A stretch of 64,000 nt of DNA from Bacillus tuaregi (GTDB lineage Bacteria; Bacillota; Bacilli; Bacillales; Cytobacillaceae), in assembly GCF_900104575.1 (NCBI RefSeq), contig NZ_LT629731.1:1719051-1783050 (forward strand), read 5' to 3'. The position numbers and the translations under genes were made by a program. Shown in pieces: positions 34,521 to 43,119 of this stretch; the first letter of the stretch is position 1, and every line of letters starts with the position of its first letter. The notes under the pieces were generated by a model. The model worked only from the letters and a program-made list of their open reading frames with translations. It did no database searches and had not been told where the DNA came from.

Positions 34521-35291
34521 ATGTCAATGCCAACACCGCTTCAAAGAAATAAAAAGGTTGTAATGAAAAGAAGCAGAGAACCAAAGGTAACAGCTGTTAA
34601 GCATGATGTGGTGAAAGTGTATGTCTGGGAGCTACCAGTAAGAATCTTTCACTGGTTAAATGCTATTGCTATCTTCCTTTTAATGGTCACTGGCCTATTT
34701 ATTGGAAATCCAATTATTGGTGCGTCAGTTCATGAAGAAGCCTATTATTCTTTTGTCATGGGATGGGTAAGGTATATTCATTTCTTTGCTGCTTTTCTCT
34801 TTTCTGTAAATCTATTATTTCGTCTTTATTGGACCTTAAAAGGTAATAAATTTTCCACCTCGAATCCATTTAAAGCAAGTTTTTGGAAAGAGACTTTGGA
34901 AACGGTAAAATATTATCTATTTTTGAAAAATAAAAAGCCGCATTATGTAGGTCATAATCCGCTGGCACAATTAAGCTATTGGATTTTTATAGGTCTTGGA
35001 TCGATTATTATGATTCTTACCGGTTTCTCGATGTACGTCGAGCCCCAGCCTGAGTCTTTTATCGGAAAAATATTTGCCTGGGTTCCATCTATATTTGGGG
35101 GCAGCAGTTATGACGTGCGTTCGTGGCACCATATAGCAGCTTGGGGATTTATGGTTTTTGTTGTTGTCCATATCTATATGGCATTCCGTGAAGATTACAT
35201 GCAACGCAATGGGACTATGTCCTCCATTTTTACTGGATATAAAACTGAATCGAAAAAGGTGCTAAATGATGGTGCATCAGATGAAGAGTAA
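34521..35291 (+). CDS. hyaC: hydrogenase b-type cytochrome subunit
   Basis: A 256-residue membrane protein of the HyaC/HupC family with four or five helices. Candidate haem ligands are His residues in RIFHWLNA (first helix), RYIHFFAAF (second) and RSWHHIAAWGFMVFVVVHIYMAF (described in parts: RSWHHIAA, VVHIYMAF). It passes electrons from the hydrogenase dimer to quinone. AGGAGG at 34508-34513 precedes ATG 34521. A basic N-terminal extension of about 35 residues precedes the first helix. The end overlaps the hyaD start by 26 nt. Confidence 0.94.
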   Translation: MSMPTPLQRNKKVVMKRSREPKVTAVKHDVVKVYVWELPVRIFHWLNAIAIFLLMVTGLFIGNPIIGASVHEEAYYSFVMGWVRYIHFFAAFLFSVNLLFRLYWTLKGNKFSTSNPFKASFWKETLETVKYYLFLKNKKPHYVGHNPLAQLSYWIFIGLGSIIMILTGFSMYVEPQPESFIGKIFAWVPSIFGGSSYDVRSWHHIAAWGFMVFVVVHIYMAFREDYMQRNGTMSSIFTGYKTESKKVLNDGASDEE

Positions 35292-35769
35292 TCAACAGGA
35301 TATTAGAATTACCATTCTAGGTATTGGCAACACACTTTATCAAGATGAGGGAATAGGCATTCATGCCTTACCCCTCATCGAGGAGGCATTAGAACATATA
35401 CCAGGAATAGAATATATTGATGGTACAACTGACGGACTGCGTCTTTTAGGACCGGTAGAGGATACCAATTATTTAATTGTCATTGATGCGATTAATGCTG
35501 GAAAAAAAGGCGGTACAATTATTACACTGCTAGGTGAGGACATTCCAGCTTATATAGGCTTGAAAATGTCAATCCATCAGCTAGGCTTTCAAGAGGTCTT
35601 ATATGCTGCCAAGTTAAGGAACCGATATCCAAAGCATATTGCCTTAATAGGAATGCAGCCTACATGTTTAGAGCTTGGCGTTGGGCTTTCGCCAATGAAT
35701 GAACAGCAGCTTCCGTATCTAATTGAGCGTATTAAAGAGCAGGTTCATGAATGGAGAATATCACAATGA
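35266..35769 (+). CDS. hyaD: hydrogenase maturation endopeptidase
   Basis: A 167-residue HyaD/HupD-family nickel-dependent protease that trims the C-terminus of the large subunit after NiFe insertion. The three metal-sensing residues are visible: Glu in GNTLYQDEGIGIH, Asp in VIDAINAG and His in MSIHQLGF. It overlaps the cytochrome gene by 26 nt and the next gene by 4 nt (ATGA), so all are translationally coupled. ATG 35266 is followed by a second ATG; either could initiate. Confidence 0.93.
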   Translation: MMVHQMKSNQQDIRITILGIGNTLYQDEGIGIHALPLIEEALEHIPGIEYIDGTTDGLRLLGPVEDTNYLIVIDAINAGKKGGTIITLLGEDIPAYIGLKMSIHQLGFQEVLYAAKLRNRYPKHIALIGMQPTCLELGVGLSPMNEQQLPYLIERIKEQVHEWRISQ

Positions 35770-36212
35770 ATCGGTTGGATTTTCTAAAGGAAATGAAGAC
35801 AGGTTTTCTTAAAACAGTAAATGCTGTGTACGAGCCGATACTAGAGGATGATATCGTCAAAATGAATCAGGCAGCAGATCAGTTACTTGGTGTCGAGTGG
35901 TCTTTTCTAATGAACGAGCAGCCTATGGCTGAAGGGTTGGAACAAAAATTTGTAAAAGGGCAGCCAGTGATTGTTATGCATAAAGCGAAAACACTATATG
36001 CATACAGCGGTGTTTGCCCGGCTTGTTCTCAGTTACTTCATATATCGATGCAAGAAAAAATCTGTAAATGCTTGAACTGTGAAAAGCATTTATCAATCGA
36101 AAATAAGGAAGAGTTTGATAGTCTAATATTAAAAGAGTACCCCTTGAAAAAGAAAAAGGACGGCTATTATATCGCGTTAAAAAATAGAGTACAGGATGAT
36201 TCATATGCATGA
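35766..36212 (+). CDS. Cys-rich accessory protein of the hydrogenase operon
   Basis: A 148-residue soluble protein that I cannot assign confidently. The N-terminal helical part (MNRLDFLKEMKTGFLKTV...) is followed by a beta-rich region with VIVMHKAKTLYAYSGVCPAC and KICKCLNCEK (shown in parts: SGVCPAC, KCLNC). This gives CPxC ... CxCxxC, reminiscent of a Rieske-like or rubredoxin-like small domain with Cys instead of the Rieske His pair, so a zinc ribbon or small Fe site is possible. ATG 35766 overlaps the hyaD stop (ATGA) and has GGAG upstream. Its location between hyaD and hypA implies a role in maturation or electron transfer for this hydrogenase. Confidence 0.75.
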   Translation: MNRLDFLKEMKTGFLKTVNAVYEPILEDDIVKMNQAADQLLGVEWSFLMNEQPMAEGLEQKFVKGQPVIVMHKAKTLYAYSGVCPACSQLLHISMQEKICKCLNCEKHLSIENKEEFDSLILKEYPLKKKKDGYYIALKNRVQDDSYA

Positions 36213-36561
36213 AATGGCATTGATGGCTGATATCTTAAACATTGTTCAAGAAGACGCCCATTCAAAGGGAATTAAGAAATTAACCGTAGTTGAAATCATT
36301 GTCGGTGAATTGAGCAATGCCATGCCTGATGCCTTACAAATGGCATTTGCTGTATACAAGGAACAAAATCCTAGTCTATTCACGACTAGTGCAACATTAC
36401 TAATACATATAGAAGAAGCTCTGGCTGAATGCGTATTATGTCATACCATTTACAAGCCGGGTCAAAAACTGTCGTTTTGCCCTCAATGTCATTTTCCTTC
36501 AGGGAAAATGACAGCAGGAGAAACGTTTCAAATTCTATCTTATGAAGGAGAGAGGCAATAA
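36205..36561 (+). CDS. hypA: hydrogenase nickel incorporation protein HypA
   Basis: A 118-residue HypA. It starts MHEMALM, with His2 as the invariant N-terminal nickel ligand, and has the zinc site CVLC ... CPQC near residues 74-98. HypA delivers nickel with HypB to the large subunit. The start at ATG 36205 gives the family MHE N-terminus; an ATG at 36196 would bury the nickel ligand. It overlaps the previous gene by 8 nt and hypB by 1 nt. Confidence 0.95.
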   Translation: MHEMALMADILNIVQEDAHSKGIKKLTVVEIIVGELSNAMPDALQMAFAVYKEQNPSLFTTSATLLIHIEEALAECVLCHTIYKPGQKLSFCPQCHFPSGKMTAGETFQILSYEGERQ

Positions 36562-37226
36562 TGAAAGTCACCTTAAGAACAGATATCCTGACAAACAACA
36601 ACAAAGCAGCTGAATTTAACCGGGAGTTATTTAAAGAAACCAATACACTGGTTATTAATATTATGAGTTCACCTGGTGCTGGGAAAACGACATTATTGGA
36701 AGAAACCGTCAGAGCCTTATCTCCTCGCTATCGAATTGCCGTCATAGAGGGTGACCTGGCAACAGAGCGTGATGCAGACCGAATAAGGGTTCTAGGTGCT
36801 CAGGCAGTGCAAATTAATACACATGGGGGCTGTCATTTGGATGCACGGATGGTTGCGGCCACCTTGGCTGAATTCGATTTAGATGATATCGATTTATTAT
36901 TTATTGAAAATGTTGGTAATCTCGTATGTCCGTCAGGCTATGACTTAGGAGAGAATCATAAAGTTGTAGTACTTAGTGTCCCTGAAGGAAATGATAAAAT
37001 TCCTAAATATCCAATCATGTTTATGCGGACAGAATTAGTATTATTAAATAAAGTGGATTTACTGCCATATCTAGATTTTGATGTACCTACTGCAATCTCT
37101 GATTTAGAGGGAATCAACCCTGCCTCCAAGCTTCTTAGTGTGTCTGCAAAAACAAAGGAAGGCCTTAGCAGTTGGTTTTCCTGGATTGATGAGGCTTATC
37201 GTCTATGCGTGAAGCAAGAAAAGTAA
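36561..37226 (+). CDS. hypB: hydrogenase nickel GTPase HypB
   Basis: A 221-residue SIMIBI-class GTPase. Visible motifs are Walker A (SSPGAGKTT near residues 36-44), EGDLATERDADRI, the metal-binding INTHGGCHLDA, ENVGNLVCP and the specificity motif NKVD. The N-terminal His-rich or CCxxC metal stretch of some HypB proteins is absent, so it is the simple form. GTP hydrolysis drives nickel insertion with HypA. Start and hypA stop share a base (TAATG). Confidence 0.95.
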   Translation: MKVTLRTDILTNNNKAAEFNRELFKETNTLVINIMSSPGAGKTTLLEETVRALSPRYRIAVIEGDLATERDADRIRVLGAQAVQINTHGGCHLDARMVAATLAEFDLDDIDLLFIENVGNLVCPSGYDLGENHKVVVLSVPEGNDKIPKYPIMFMRTELVLLNKVDLLPYLDFDVPTAISDLEGINPASKLLSVSAKTKEGLSSWFSWIDEAYRLCVKQEK

Positions 37227-39520
37227 TTATCCAAGGCAGAGTGCAGGGTGTTGGTTTTCGTCCGTACATTTTTCAACAAGCAGCTAAATGGTCTTTAGCT
37301 GGAACCGTTCAAAATAATATGGATGGTGTAAAGATACACATCGAAGGCAAATTAAAGGACATAAATGGTTTTTTAGCTGAGTTAAAACCGAGTAAACCAC
37401 GGCTCTCTAGGATAGATGATGTACAGGTGGAGCTAGCAGAGTGGCAGAATGTAAATACCTTTTCGATTATTGAAAGCGAAAGAAAAGGTACCTCCATGCT
37501 TGTGATTCCAGTTGATTCTGCAACCTGTAACGAATGTCTCACTGAAATGAAGGACCCACAGGACTTTCGCTATCAGTATCCCTTTATAAACTGCACCCAA
37601 TGTGGACCAAGGTATACAATCATAGAAGAACTTCCTTATGATCGTCCATATACATCTATGGGATCATTCGCATTTTGTCCTGAATGTGAGAAAGAATACC
37701 AGGATCCGACTAATCGGCGCCATCATGCCCAGCCAGTTGCTTGTCCAACCTGTGGCCCGCAGGTAAGTCTACTTTCCATTGATGGTGAAGAAATCATAAC
37801 AGCTGATCCAATTGCATTGACTTCAGTGCTGTTAGCTGAGGGAAAGATTATAGCCATTAAAGGACTTGGAGGCTATCACCTCTGTTGTGATGCCTCAAAC
37901 GAACAAGCAGTCCAGTTATTACGTGAGCGAAAAGGCAGACCGGTGCGTCCGTTAGCTATCATGAGTGCTTCTCTTGATGAAATAAAAAGGTTTTCTATTT
38001 TGTCTAGTGAAGAGGAAATACGATTGACAAGCCCTGAGGCACCTATTGTTGTTTTAAGTAAAAATAACCAAGATATTTTGTCATCTGAAATTGCGCCAGC
38101 AATGAATACAGTTGGCGTAATGCTACCGTATACACCGCTACATCATTTGCTGCTTCAAAGCAGTCAAGTGAAAAACGTGGTAATGACCAGCGCCAATCCG
38201 TCTGGATTACCAATTTTGTATAAGGATCTGGAAGCCTTTCATTATTTACATGGAATCGCAGATTATATCTTGACACATAATCGAGAAATTCTTCATCCAG
38301 TCGATGACTCCGTGCTGCAGGTAGCCTCAGGCGGTATAGATTTTTTTCGGCGTTCACGAGGCTATGTTCCAGATCCCTATACAACTGAACAGGATGTTCA
38401 TGGAATCGTTGCTTTTGGAGGACAACAAAAAACGACGTTTACAATCGGTCGTAATCAACAGGTTTTCATTGGACCGCATATAGGTGACTTAGAAAATGAA
38501 GAAACACTTAATCATTACAAGCAGGAGCTTGATCATTTGTTAAAATGGATCAGCATTCCATTAGATACAGCTGTTATCGATATGCATCCCTATTATAATG
38601 TTCGTTATTTAGTAGAAAAGTATCCATTTAAGAATGTGCTTGAGATTCAGCATCATCATGCCCATATGGCCGCCTGTATCGCTGATAACCAATTGGATGG
38701 AAAGGTATTTGCCATCATATTGGATGGGACCGGTTTTGGCTTGGATGGCAATATTTGGGGTTTTGAAGTATTTTATGGTGATAGTAGTGAGTTTGAGCGG
38801 CTTGCTCATTTAACGTATACACCACTGCCGGGAGTTGAAAAGTGTATCAAAGAGCCTTGGCGAAATGCAGTGGGGATGATACTGTCACTACATGGCGAAG
38901 AAGGAAAATCAATTTGTTTAGAAAGATTTCCCGAGCGGGAGCATGAAATTAATGTTTTACAGAATATGATAGAAAAGCAGGTTAATACAGCCCATGCAGG
39001 AACGTGTGGCAGACTGTTTGATGCAGTAGCAGCGCTAACTGGAATCTGTAAGGTTTCGACGTATGATGGAGAAGCAGCCATTCGGCTTTCAGAATATGCG
39101 GATATTGAGGGAGATAAAACGGTCTACGCTTATCGTCTTGATTCATCTGACCGCCTTTTGCGGTTTGACTTTTCTTCTATGCTTCTAGAAATCTGCGAGG
39201 ATATTAGTAAGGGGCGTGACCTAGTTAGTATTAGCACGTCTTTTCATGAAACACTTGTTCAAAGCATTACCCGCTGCTTAATCCAGTTAAAACAATGTCA
39301 TCCAGATTACACTAATCGTGTTGTCTTATCGGGTGGCAGCTTCCATAATCGCTATTTAAGGAAAAGACTACAAGAAGAACTAAAGAATATGCATTTTGAA
39401 CCTTTTGTTCATCAGAAGGTTCCTTGTAATGATGGTGGTTTATCGTATGGACAATTAATGGCTGCAGCTGCAAAAAGGAGGGCTGAAAATGTGTGTAGGA
39501 GTACCCGCGAAAATCATTGA
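37205..39520 (+). CDS. hypF: carbamoyltransferase HypF
   Basis: A 771-residue multidomain protein that makes the thiocarbamate precursor of the CN ligands. Order: acylphosphatase domain (GRVQGVGFRPYIF, residues about 9-21), two Cys4 zinc fingers (CNECL ... CTQCGPRYT and CPECEKEY ... CPTCGP, about 105-190), a YrdC domain (about 200-385) and a Kae1-like carbamoyltransferase domain with the HHHAHMAA and VVLSGGSFHNRYL motifs. Full length for the family. ATG 37205 overlaps hypB by 22 nt. Confidence 0.95.
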   Translation: MREARKVIIQGRVQGVGFRPYIFQQAAKWSLAGTVQNNMDGVKIHIEGKLKDINGFLAELKPSKPRLSRIDDVQVELAEWQNVNTFSIIESERKGTSMLVIPVDSATCNECLTEMKDPQDFRYQYPFINCTQCGPRYTIIEELPYDRPYTSMGSFAFCPECEKEYQDPTNRRHHAQPVACPTCGPQVSLLSIDGEEIITADPIALTSVLLAEGKIIAIKGLGGYHLCCDASNEQAVQLLRERKGRPVRPLAIMSASLDEIKRFSILSSEEEIRLTSPEAPIVVLSKNNQDILSSEIAPAMNTVGVMLPYTPLHHLLLQSSQVKNVVMTSANPSGLPILYKDLEAFHYLHGIADYILTHNREILHPVDDSVLQVASGGIDFFRRSRGYVPDPYTTEQDVHGIVAFGGQQKTTFTIGRNQQVFIGPHIGDLENEETLNHYKQELDHLLKWISIPLDTAVIDMHPYYNVRYLVEKYPFKNVLEIQHHHAHMAACIADNQLDGKVFAIILDGTGFGLDGNIWGFEVFYGDSSEFERLAHLTYTPLPGVEKCIKEPWRNAVGMILSLHGEEGKSICLERFPEREHEINVLQNMIEKQVNTAHAGTCGRLFDAVAALTGICKVSTYDGEAAIRLSEYADIEGDKTVYAYRLDSSDRLLRFDFSSMLLEICEDISKGRDLVSISTSFHETLVQSITRCLIQLKQCHPDYTNRVVLSGGSFHNRYLRKRLQEELKNMHFEPFVHQKVPCNDGGLSYGQLMAAAAKRRAENVCRSTRENH

Positions 39521-39725
39521 GTTATCTGAGTACAGTGCACAAGTCGATGTCATGGGTTCGCAGACAACTGTTGGCATTATCTTTGTTCCCGAAGTAAAGG
39601 TGGGTGATTATGTCATTGTCCATGCAGGGCAGGCAATGTCGGTAATTGATGAACAGTATGCAAAGGAAAGTGCTGAGGAATGGAGGAAGTTTTCAAATGC
39701 TCGAAACAGTGCTGCATTCGAATAA
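39489..39725 (+). CDS. hypC: hydrogenase chaperone HypC
   Basis: A 78-residue HypC. The invariant N-terminal MCVGVPAKI supplies Cys2, which holds the Fe(CN)2CO group and contacts the large-subunit precursor. The C-terminus has the usual GDYVIVHAGQAMSVID strand. AAAAAGGAGGG precedes ATG 39489 inside the end of hypF (32-nt overlap). It works with HypD. Confidence 0.95.
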   Translation: MCVGVPAKIIELSEYSAQVDVMGSQTTVGIIFVPEVKVGDYVIVHAGQAMSVIDEQYAKESAEEWRKFSNARNSAAFE

Positions 39726-40809
39726 TCCAGAAATTTGCAGACCCATGTTAGAGGCTGTTCTGCAAAAAGCGGAGCACTTTCAACAGAAATACGGACGGGC
39801 GCCCGTTTTTATGGAGGTATGTGGTTCCCATACAATGGCGCTGGCTAAAACGGGTGTTAAGCAAGCGTTAATGGATAAAGTTCAACTCATTTCGGGACCA
39901 GGCTGTCCTGTCTGTGTTACAGCACAGGAATCTATTGATAGTATGATTGGACTTGCACAGAATGAAGATACGATTATTTGTACATTTGGAGATATGATGC
40001 GTGTACCTGGGTCAAAAAGATCATTAATGGAGGAGAAAACGGCTGGTAAAGATATTAGAGTTTTATATTCTCCTATAGACGCGATTGCCATTGCGGAGGC
40101 AAATCCTGAAAAAGAGATCATTTTTCTCGGAATTGGCTTTGAAACGACCATTCCCATCCTTGCTTTATTAGTCCAAACAGCAGAGAGAAAGCAAGTAAAG
40201 AATTTCTCAATTTGGATGACGACTAAGCTGGTTGAACCCATCTTACGATTTTTACTAAATGCGGGGGAAATACAGCTTGATGGGTTTATTCTCCCAGGGC
40301 ATGTATCAATTGTGCTCGGAGAAAATGCGTACCTTTTTTTGCCTCAGGAATATCAAATTCCAGGGGTTATAACCGGCTTTGAGCTTGCGGAGCTGTTAAG
40401 TGGTATCAATAAGCTGCTTGACCTTTCATTATCTCAAAAAGCAGCTATTCTAAATGACCATTCCTCTGTTGTCACAAAAGAAGGAAATAGAGTAGCACAG
40501 GGTTTGATGAATCAATATTTTACTACCTGTGATGAAGCATGGAGGGGAATTGGAATTATTCCAGCAAGCGGTCTGGATTTCAAGGCAGAATACGATTTCT
40601 ATAATGCTAAAAAGAAATTTCCTATACATAAGGTAACGATTAAAAAAACAAAATGTCGTTGTGGTGAAGTGATTAGGGGAATTATTGAGCCTAATCAGTG
40701 TCCATTATTTGCAAAAGCTTGTCATCCGTTACATCCTATCGGTCCTTGTATGGTGTCATCAGAAGGAAGTTGTTCAGCATATTATCAATATATGAGGGAG
40801 AGTTTATAA
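39697..40809 (+). CDS. hypD: hydrogenase maturation protein HypD
   Basis: A 370-residue HypD, the scaffold on which the Fe(CN)2CO unit is built. Conserved motifs include MEVCGSHTM near residues 41-49, GPGCPVCVT near 69-77, TFGDMMRVPGS and the C-terminal cluster Cys residues in KCRCGEVIRG and CPLFAKAC. The start is ATG 39697 (MLETVLHSNN) because GGAGGAAG lies 9 nt upstream; the longer frame from 39646 only repeats hypC coding sequence. It overlaps hypC by 29 nt and hypE by 1 nt. Confidence 0.95.
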   Translation: MLETVLHSNNPEICRPMLEAVLQKAEHFQQKYGRAPVFMEVCGSHTMALAKTGVKQALMDKVQLISGPGCPVCVTAQESIDSMIGLAQNEDTIICTFGDMMRVPGSKRSLMEEKTAGKDIRVLYSPIDAIAIAEANPEKEIIFLGIGFETTIPILALLVQTAERKQVKNFSIWMTTKLVEPILRFLLNAGEIQLDGFILPGHVSIVLGENAYLFLPQEYQIPGVITGFELAELLSGINKLLDLSLSQKAAILNDHSSVVTKEGNRVAQGLMNQYFTTCDEAWRGIGIIPASGLDFKAEYDFYNAKKKFPIHKVTIKKTKCRCGEVIRGIIEPNQCPLFAKACHPLHPIGPCMVSSEGSCSAYYQYMRESL

Positions 40810-41813
40810 TGGATAGAGTAATTAGTCTTGCCCATGGAGATGGTGGAGAATTAAGTCACAGGCTTATTCGTGATTTATTTGTAAAGAATTTTGGTCATGA
40901 TAAGGAAGCAATGTTTGATGCTTCCTATTTGCAGCTGCCGGTTAATCAAATTGCTGTGACAACAGATTCCTTTGTTGTAAAGCCGATATTTTTCCCGGAA
41001 AGCTCCATTGGGAAGCTAGCCGTAGCAGGAACAGTCAACGATCTTGCTGTGAGTGGGGCTAAACCGTTATACTTAACCTGTGGTTTTGTAATAGAGGAAG
41101 GATTTTTAGTAAAGAATTTAGAGTTAATCGTCAAGGATATGGCAAAAGAAGCAAAAAAAGCAGGCGTATCCATTATTGCTGGTGACACGAAAGTAGTGGA
41201 AAAAGGCAGCTGCGATGGAGTATACATAAATACAACAGGAATAGGTATTATTGAAGAACTAAGCGTCAGACCTTTCTTTCAAGAGGATGATGCGATTATT
41301 TTGACCGGGACGGTAGGGGATCACGGAGTTGCTATTCTGACAGCACGCGGTGATTTAGGAATCCAGGCACCGGTTGTAAGTGATTGTGCGTCATTAAATA
41401 CCATGTTGGAGGCAGCTGTTAAGGCGGCAGGTGAAGTGCGGATTATGAGAGATCCGACTAGAGGGGGCCTTGCCACTACACTTGTCGAGATTGCTGAGGA
41501 TTTTGCCCTTACACTAGTAATGGATGAAAAGTCAATTCCAATTAAGGAGCAGGTTCAAGGTGCTTGTGATTTACTTGGCTTCGACCCGCTTTATTTAGCT
41601 AATGAGGGTAAAGCCATCTTAATTGTGCCAAATGATAAAGTAGAAGCTGTTATCCAGACGTTAAAAGCTCATCCCGAAGGAAAGGATGCCGCATGTATTG
41701 GCAGGGTTGTTAGGACAGATCAGGCTACTGGTTACTTGTTATTAGAAACTCCGCTTGGTACAAAGCGGAGATTAAATCGGCTTGCAGGTGTTATGCTTCC
41801 TCGAATATGCTAG
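40809..41813 (+). CDS. hypE: hydrogenase maturation protein HypE
   Basis: A 334-residue member of the AIR synthase-related family that dehydrates the thiocarbamate on its C-terminal Cys to thiocyanate. The conserved C-terminus PRIC ends the protein exactly. The N-terminal AHGDGGELSHRLI and the ATP-site VNDLAVSGAKP and RDPTRGGLATTL are intact. ATG 40809 overlaps the hypD stop (TAATG). It closes the hydrogenase operon, followed by a terminator. Confidence 0.96.
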   Translation: MDRVISLAHGDGGELSHRLIRDLFVKNFGHDKEAMFDASYLQLPVNQIAVTTDSFVVKPIFFPESSIGKLAVAGTVNDLAVSGAKPLYLTCGFVIEEGFLVKNLELIVKDMAKEAKKAGVSIIAGDTKVVEKGSCDGVYINTTGIGIIEELSVRPFFQEDDAIILTGTVGDHGVAILTARGDLGIQAPVVSDCASLNTMLEAAVKAAGEVRIMRDPTRGGLATTLVEIAEDFALTLVMDEKSIPIKEQVQGACDLLGFDPLYLANEGKAILIVPNDKVEAVIQTLKAHPEGKDAACIGRVVRTDQATGYLLLETPLGTKRRLNRLAGVMLPRIC

Positions 41814-41873
41814 TACTCGAAATCATAGAATTATTTTATAAAAATATAATATATCTAGTTTTTATCCGTGGAA

Positions 41874-41906
41874 TAAAAAAGCACCGATTTTTTCGGTGCT
41901 TTTTTG
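41874..41906 (+). terminator. terminator of the hydrogenase operon
   Basis: AAAAAAGCACCGA-TTTTT-TCGGTGCTTTTTT, a near-perfect hairpin with a T run. Confidence 0.9.
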
Positions 41907-41989
41907 TATCTATACTTGAAAAAGTTATTTCCCTAAAATTATTATTACTTGTATAATGGTAGTTGATTCAAAATAAGGAAGTGAATGGT

Positions 41990-42835
41990 TTGACTAATAA
42001 AATTAAAATTGTAACAGACTCAACGGTGGATCTAACCCAGGCGGAACTAGCTAGCTTTGATATTGAAGTGGTCCCATTAACCATTAGTATTGATGGTGAA
42101 ACCTTTACGGATAGAGTGGATATTACACCTTCTCAATTTATGGAGAAAATGAAGGAATCTAAAGAATTACCTAAAAGCTCACAGCCTTCAGCAGGAGCCT
42201 TTATGGAAGTGTATGATCGGCTTGGTTCACAGGGCTATGAGGTTATTTCTATTCATATGACAGGTGGGATGAGCGGTACCGTCCAGTCGGCAGAGAGTGC
42301 AGCAAAAATGACCAATACAAAGGTAACCGTTGTGGACTCGCGGTTTATTTCGAAAGCGCTATCTTTTCAGGTGTTAGAGGCTGCAGCTATGGTGAGAGAA
42401 GGAAAAAATGTACCAGCTATTCTAGAACGGCTAGATAAAATTCGGAGCAATACTCGGCTTTATGTTGTTGTGGATACATTAGAAAATTTAGTCAAGGGGG
42501 GCAGAATTGGAAAAGGAAGAGCGATCATTGGCTCTTTATTAAATATTAAACCAATTGCTTCATTAGAAAATGGAGAATATACTCCTGTTGCAAAGGTTAG
42601 AAGTCATGCCCAAGTAGCCAAATACCTTGCTGCTCATTTCGCTGAAGATTTAGAAGGTAAAATAACGAAGGGGGTAGGGCTTGTTCATGCAGACGGTATA
42701 GGTTTAGCGCAAAAAATAAAACAAGCTGTTTATGAAAAGACAGGCTACGGAGAAATAACCATTGAAGAAACAACACCGATCGTCAGTACCCACACAGGCC
42801 CTGGTGCAATAGGTTTCATGTATTACTTTGAATAA
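41990..42835 (+). CDS. degV: DegV family fatty-acid-binding protein
   Basis: A 281-residue DegV-type protein (FakB-like fold) that binds a long-chain fatty acid for phosphorylation by FakA. Motifs: KIVTDSTVDLT at the N-terminus, MTGGMSGTVQSA (fatty-acid carboxylate site), VDTLENLVKGGRIGK and the C-terminal THTGPGAIG. TTG 41990 is chosen as start (AAGGAAGTG upstream; length as in the family); the longer frame from 41963 is not supported. Monocistronic. Confidence 0.9.
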   Translation: MTNKIKIVTDSTVDLTQAELASFDIEVVPLTISIDGETFTDRVDITPSQFMEKMKESKELPKSSQPSAGAFMEVYDRLGSQGYEVISIHMTGGMSGTVQSAESAAKMTNTKVTVVDSRFISKALSFQVLEAAAMVREGKNVPAILERLDKIRSNTRLYVVVDTLENLVKGGRIGKGRAIIGSLLNIKPIASLENGEYTPVAKVRSHAQVAKYLAAHFAEDLEGKITKGVGLVHADGIGLAQKIKQAVYEKTGYGEITIEETTPIVSTHTGPGAIGFMYYFE

Positions 42836-42843
42836 GGAATACC

Positions 42844-42880
42844 AGACCATTTGAAACAGCTCAAATGGTTTTTTTTTTGA
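42844..42880 (+). terminator. terminator of degV
   Basis: CCATTTGA-AACAGC-TCAAATGG followed by ten T residues. Confidence 0.85.
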
Positions 42881-43119
42881 GTTATAGATAAATTAGATGA
42901 TTTAGTCTTTATTTCCTTTGGCTGAGAAAACAGATAATGGTAGAATGAAAGTTACATAAATTTAATCGATAGTTTATCAGATGATAATTGTATGAATAAA
43001 AATAAGTCGAATTAAAGGAATTATATCTAGGATTGTCGAATACCCTAAAGAAATATTTTTAAATATTCGCAATTGTTTAATAGGATATAAACAAGTGAAA
43101 AGGAATTGAGGACAAGCGT

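Noticed and set aside
38043-38384. 113-residue minus-strand ORF inside hypF
   Set aside because: Antisense to the YrdC domain of HypF, no binding site.
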